A DNA stretch of 64,000 nt, from assembly GCA_016713825.1 (NCBI GenBank), contig JADJOJ010000012.1, positions 310,001-374,000 of the forward strand. The letters run 5' to 3'. Below the pieces are notes generated by a model. That model was given only the letters and a program-made list of their open reading frames with translations. It was not told the origin of the DNA and did not search any database. Each line of letters starts with the position of its first letter. Position 1 is the stretch's first letter. Made by a program: the position numbers and the translations under genes. Below are positions 62,201-64,000 of this stretch, piece by piece. The stretch is from Candidatus Leptofilum gracile (GTDB lineage Bacteria; Chloroflexota; Anaerolineae; Promineifilales; Promineifilaceae).

Positions 62201-62300
62201 TGCAATATAAAATCGTGCCATCTGTCTCAGCTATGAGAATGCCTTCATGAAGGCTGTCAAACAAACTCCAAATCATAGCCGAGGTTAATTCTTTTTCCAT
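59208..62300 (-). CDS. PAS/GAF multi-domain sensor histidine kinase
   Basis: A 1030-residue cytoplasmic kinase. Order: PAS (about 5-70), GAF 1 (about 125-295), GAF 2 (about 300-465), GAF 3 (about 490-645), PAS (about 665-770), HisKA (about 790-860, SHELRTPMTSIKGY with phosphorylated His), HATPase (about 905-1020, NALNYTPDNGRI, VTDTGIGIAKE, GTGLGLAIV). No membrane helices, so it senses small molecules, redox or light inside the cell. No receiver is attached; the CheY gene downstream and the GGDEF-like regulator upstream are probable partners. Confidence 0.92.
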   Translation of the reverse strand: MEKELTSAMIWSLFDSLHEGILIAETDGTILYCNEAAGALLNLASDVSSLQAIGHLLPTSNRWQDCLEPPFSTTIIAGNGRPLTLNTHPIDLNNGGLIQVVISPEAHPATQNHADNNHLFQQAVDRSREFELLLNSSNAFSSTLDKETILSTLAQQAIEANKAAGCTIYQWLPTHNELMVLRDLPPAGETAVSPTGTRLAIPNSPILATVLKRQQAQTVHLTAADTGNLPLPAWTSASMRLCTLIPLVLTGETYGFVQLLSENGRLPNATHHEQQLLIALANQAASALEIALIFEDTYERERFYGAMGNVSLALNSSLDRETVLNLICSEGRRIFNVDGAYIWQLEGDHFVGSAAAGHGAAEFLGTSINKNDAASFVAQLAQTGEPTFVNRLSDKENVEIRLPQPETIQSVLGVPLQREDDLNGILVLADTQQANRFSNKDVSWATTFGVQVAIALQNANLFEELRAFNETLDHHVAERTQALNDESNRVKILLRITTELSASLDQDRVLNQALQLVNGVVHANEGAILLIDQESGEFIFQAAIGGERPIPIGGIPSGMMRHEGLAGWMIGNRSAVILHDALEDPRWQERETSQKHRSVLGVPLISNEAEEVIGVLMMFHTEPNAFTDQQLDLVEAAAIQVTNAISNASLYKLIFEQAEQLGSMLRTEIIQKANLEAILESIADGVIVADSRNKVDIANLPACNILGISRDQLLGKSINELLGLYGHFGESWLQTINDWANNADRIEQWTFLADQLEIEDKFISVHLSPVLSDNQFYGTVSIFRDITKEVEVDKLKSEFVSTVSHELRTPMTSIKGYADLMLMGAAGQMTEPQIRYLQVIKNNADRLHMLVNDLLDISRIETGKTGLDLRPLDIPQIIEQVVEGHLNGRIQHENRTLQVTTEIAPSLPLVNADQARITQILTNLLDNALNYTPDNGRIHINARATHSFVHISVTDTGIGIAKENQDKIFDRFYRAEDSDVQRVPGTGLGLAIVRSLIEMHGGRLKVESELGKGSTFTFNIPVVIEDSDPT

Positions 62301-62389
62301 TTTGCGTGTCGAACCTCAGCCGTTACTTCCGCTACATTACACGATTGGTGAGAACTGCCTTTTTTGGAGCAGTCCATTGGTTTGATGGA

Positions 62390-63283
62390 TTATTGTTGGG
62401 CTTGTTTATCTCTGTCTAGACGGCGCATTTCTGCGGCCGTTTCCGTGATTTCACGAATATCTGAAAAGCGCTGTGTTTTGTCTGAAACAACGCCAATCGA
62501 CAGCTTCATGAGTGGTACCAGCTTGCCATCTGGTTGCACAATGCCGCCTTGTTCCCGATCAATGAAGCTGTAGTGCGAAAGAATGCCTTCATCAAACTGC
62601 TGGCGCAGCTCATCTACCATCGTAGAAACATTGTCGGCGTGGGTGACAAACACGAAGGTGTTGCTTGTGGCATGCCCAATAAAATCATCGAGCGTGCCCA
62701 AATCATCTGCCACTTCATTGAGCAGCAGGGTGGTGAAGCGAAGCACTTCATCGCGAGCCAAAAAGCCATATTCATCACTAAACGGATCGATGTTGTCGAT
62801 GCCAATTTGCAGGTAAGTCCAGTTGCTAGAGCGCATCAGGCTGCGCAGTTGGTCTTCAATCAGGCGGCTGCTGGGCAGGCCGGTGATGGGGTCGGTCATG
62901 TTGTGCCGCTTGTAGGTGTTGATGGCGGTACGGACGCGCAGTTTTAGCTCTTCAATGTCAAACGGCTTGGTGATGTAATCATCTGCGCCCAATTCCAGCC
63001 CGGCAATGCGGTCGCTGCGCTCATCTTTTTGGGTGAGGAAGATGATGGGGATGTGGCTGGTGCGGGTGGTGGTGCGCATGACTTTGCACACTTCATAGCC
63101 GTTCATGTCTGGCAGCATGATGTCCAGCACAATGAGGTCTGGCAGCTTTTTGCGGCAAAGCTCCAGGGCATCGTTGCCCCGGGCGGCCACATCTACATGG
63201 TAGCCTTGCCCGGTAAAGAAGATGCGCAGCATATTTGAGATATCAAAGTCGTCTTCTACTATTAAAATACGGCCGTTGCTCAT
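62390..63283 (-). CDS. Response regulator with a degenerate GGDEF-type output
   Basis: A 297-residue protein. The receiver (1-125) has Glu10-Asp11-Asp12, phosphoacceptor Asp54 (LIVLDIMLPDMNG) and Lys in YITKPF. The second domain (about 130-290) begins with DPITGLPSSRLIEDQL and has the overall GGDEF-family order (YLQIGIDNIDPFSDEYGF), but the signature loop reads ATSNTFVFVT instead of GGDEF, so it should not make c-di-GMP. It could bind nucleotides or act by contact. It begins the operon that includes the large kinase and CheY. Confidence 0.85.
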   Translation of the reverse strand: MSNGRILIVEDDFDISNMLRIFFTGQGYHVDVAARGNDALELCRKKLPDLIVLDIMLPDMNGYEVCKVMRTTTRTSHIPIIFLTQKDERSDRIAGLELGADDYITKPFDIEELKLRVRTAINTYKRHNMTDPITGLPSSRLIEDQLRSLMRSSNWTYLQIGIDNIDPFSDEYGFLARDEVLRFTTLLLNEVADDLGTLDDFIGHATSNTFVFVTHADNVSTMVDELRQQFDEGILSHYSFIDREQGGIVQPDGKLVPLMKLSIGVVSDKTQRFSDIREITETAAEMRRLDRDKQAQQ

Positions 63284-63302
63284 GAGCTTGTTCCTTGGCA
63301 GA

Positions 63303-64000
63303 TCAGATGTTTACAGAATCCACGGAAGCGTGGTTTATTGGGTTGATATACGGAACGGCAGAAACAATCTTTTTGTCTGGCGCACAGGCTGCTTTGACAA
63401 ATTCAATTTGCGTGCTGGTTACGGCGCGTTCGAAACTTCTGAAGCCGCCTAGTTTAAATCCGTGCCGTCGAGCGATTGTATCAATTGTCTGAACTTGCGA
63501 CAATTTTATGTCTTTACCGAGCGTGAAAGAAACGTAATTTCCGTCCAGGGCCAGTGCCATTGTTTCTGCCATGCAGGCATAGGCCATTTTGGGTGGAAAC
63601 CCGAAGTTGAAGTTGAACTCTGCCGGACCGGGAACTTCGACCATGCCGCCTTCAATTACCAGGACATCAGGCCGTTGTTCGGCAACCTGCCGGGAAACGT
63701 CGCGGGGGCGCGATACGTCGCACACCACGGCGCCACGGCGCAAATGCTGCGGTTCAATAATGGCATCTACGGCGCTGGTTACGGTGATGATGAAATGGGC
63801 TTGGGCCAGATCGTCGATGTTGGCAGATAGGCTGACCTCTTGCCCGCCCTGTTGACGAACGGCAGTTGCCACCTCAGCCAGCTTTTCCGTGCGCCGCCCA
63901 ATCAAGATCATCTTGCCACAGTCGGGGGCCAACAGTTGGGCACACACAGAGCCGATAGCCCCGGTAGCGCCCACAATGGCGACCGTGGATTGGGCCAGGG
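63303..64000 (-). CDS. Partial acyl-ACP reductase-like dehydrogenase
   Basis: The 5' end lies beyond the right window edge. The visible 230 residues hold a Rossmann fold (VAIVGATGAIGSVCAQLL, then ILIGRRTEKL), a middle VCDVSRPRDVS and a C-terminal YACMAETMALALDGN. The order resembles cyanobacterial acyl-ACP reductase (AAR) that makes fatty aldehydes, and also shikimate/glutamyl-tRNA reductase-like proteins. The AAR catalytic Cys would lie upstream or in the YACMAE segment; I cannot verify it. No decarbonylase gene is in the window. Confidence 0.6.
   Translation of the reverse strand, partial: LAQSTVAIVGATGAIGSVCAQLLAPDCGKMILIGRRTEKLAEVATAVRQQGGQEVSLSANIDDLAQAHFIITVTSAVDAIIEPQHLRRGAVVCDVSRPRDVSRQVAEQRPDVLVIEGGMVEVPGPAEFNFNFGFPPKMAYACMAETMALALDGNYVSFTLGKDIKLSQVQTIDTIARRHGFKLGGFRSFERAVTSTQIEFVKAACAPDKKIVSAVPYINPINHASVDSVNI

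Overview
The window looks like a chromosomal segment of a Chloroflexota bacterium (Anaerolineae-like). This is an inference from the hrcA-grpE-dnaK-dnaJ-prmA heat-shock operon with a perfect CIRCE operator, long GAF/PAS signalling kinases with stand-alone receivers, a B-box zinc-finger membrane protein, TolB-like and Rpn-family proteins, and moderately high G+C. I see no rRNA, tRNA, CRISPR array or complete insertion sequence. Four genes carry apparent single-base frameshifts (TolB-like 1-997, Rpn-like 2136-3136, DUF1641 9316-10160, FtsX-like 49685-52304), so uncorrected indels in the assembly are possible.

Layout. 1-3136: partial TolB-like propeller, an empty stretch of about 1.1 kb, and an Rpn-like nuclease. 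3405-4047: XRE regulator with an apparently leaderless promoter, plus a membrane protein. 4118-16578 (minus strand): a sulfur-oxidation region with a TorD-like chaperone, two half-size YeeE/YedE transporters, a persulfide dioxygenase-rhodanese with an in-frame UGA and a SECIS-like hairpin, type II sulfide:quinone oxidoreductase, DUF1641 protein, cytoplasmic-type molybdopterin oxidoreductase, fused FeS/NrfD subunit and TusA. A VapBC-type pair (plus strand) and two small unknown genes sit inside it. 16814-24413: exonuclease-like phosphatase, YdcZ transporter, kynureninase and two divergent two-component systems. 24682-28153: acyltransferase, rhodanese and SulP permease. 28234-36158: ASKHA-like protein, moeA, hisS, nadK, B-box protein, recN. 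36298-40834: tandem SDR protein, S41 protease, sugar transferase. 41014-46796: CIRCE-controlled heat-shock operon. 46861-48432: infA and rpsA. 48864-52304: ABC exporter. 52305-54037: AT-rich small genes between GC-rich repeats. 54038-64000: FAH-family protein, zinc ribbon protein, M23/SH3/glycosidase fusion, alpha/beta-hydrolase-like protein, CheY, large GAF kinase, GGDEF-like regulator, and a partial acyl-ACP-reductase-like gene.

How the genes work together. SQR would oxidise sulfide to persulfide, the dioxygenase-rhodanese would turn persulfide into sulfite (and thiosulfate), and the molybdoenzyme with its FeS/NrfD partner would oxidise sulfite and pass electrons to quinone, giving a compact H2S-to-sulfate route. 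TorD, TusA and MoeA would serve enzyme assembly, sulfur relay and cofactor synthesis. The Soe-like assignment is inferred from architecture and context.

Two genome-scale signals stand out. The octamer ACGGCCGT occurs about 105 times by hand count, in genes and between them, like cyanobacterial HIP1. Dispersed hairpins whose arms are iterated 7-9 nt units lie in many intergenic gaps and also in frame inside at least three genes.
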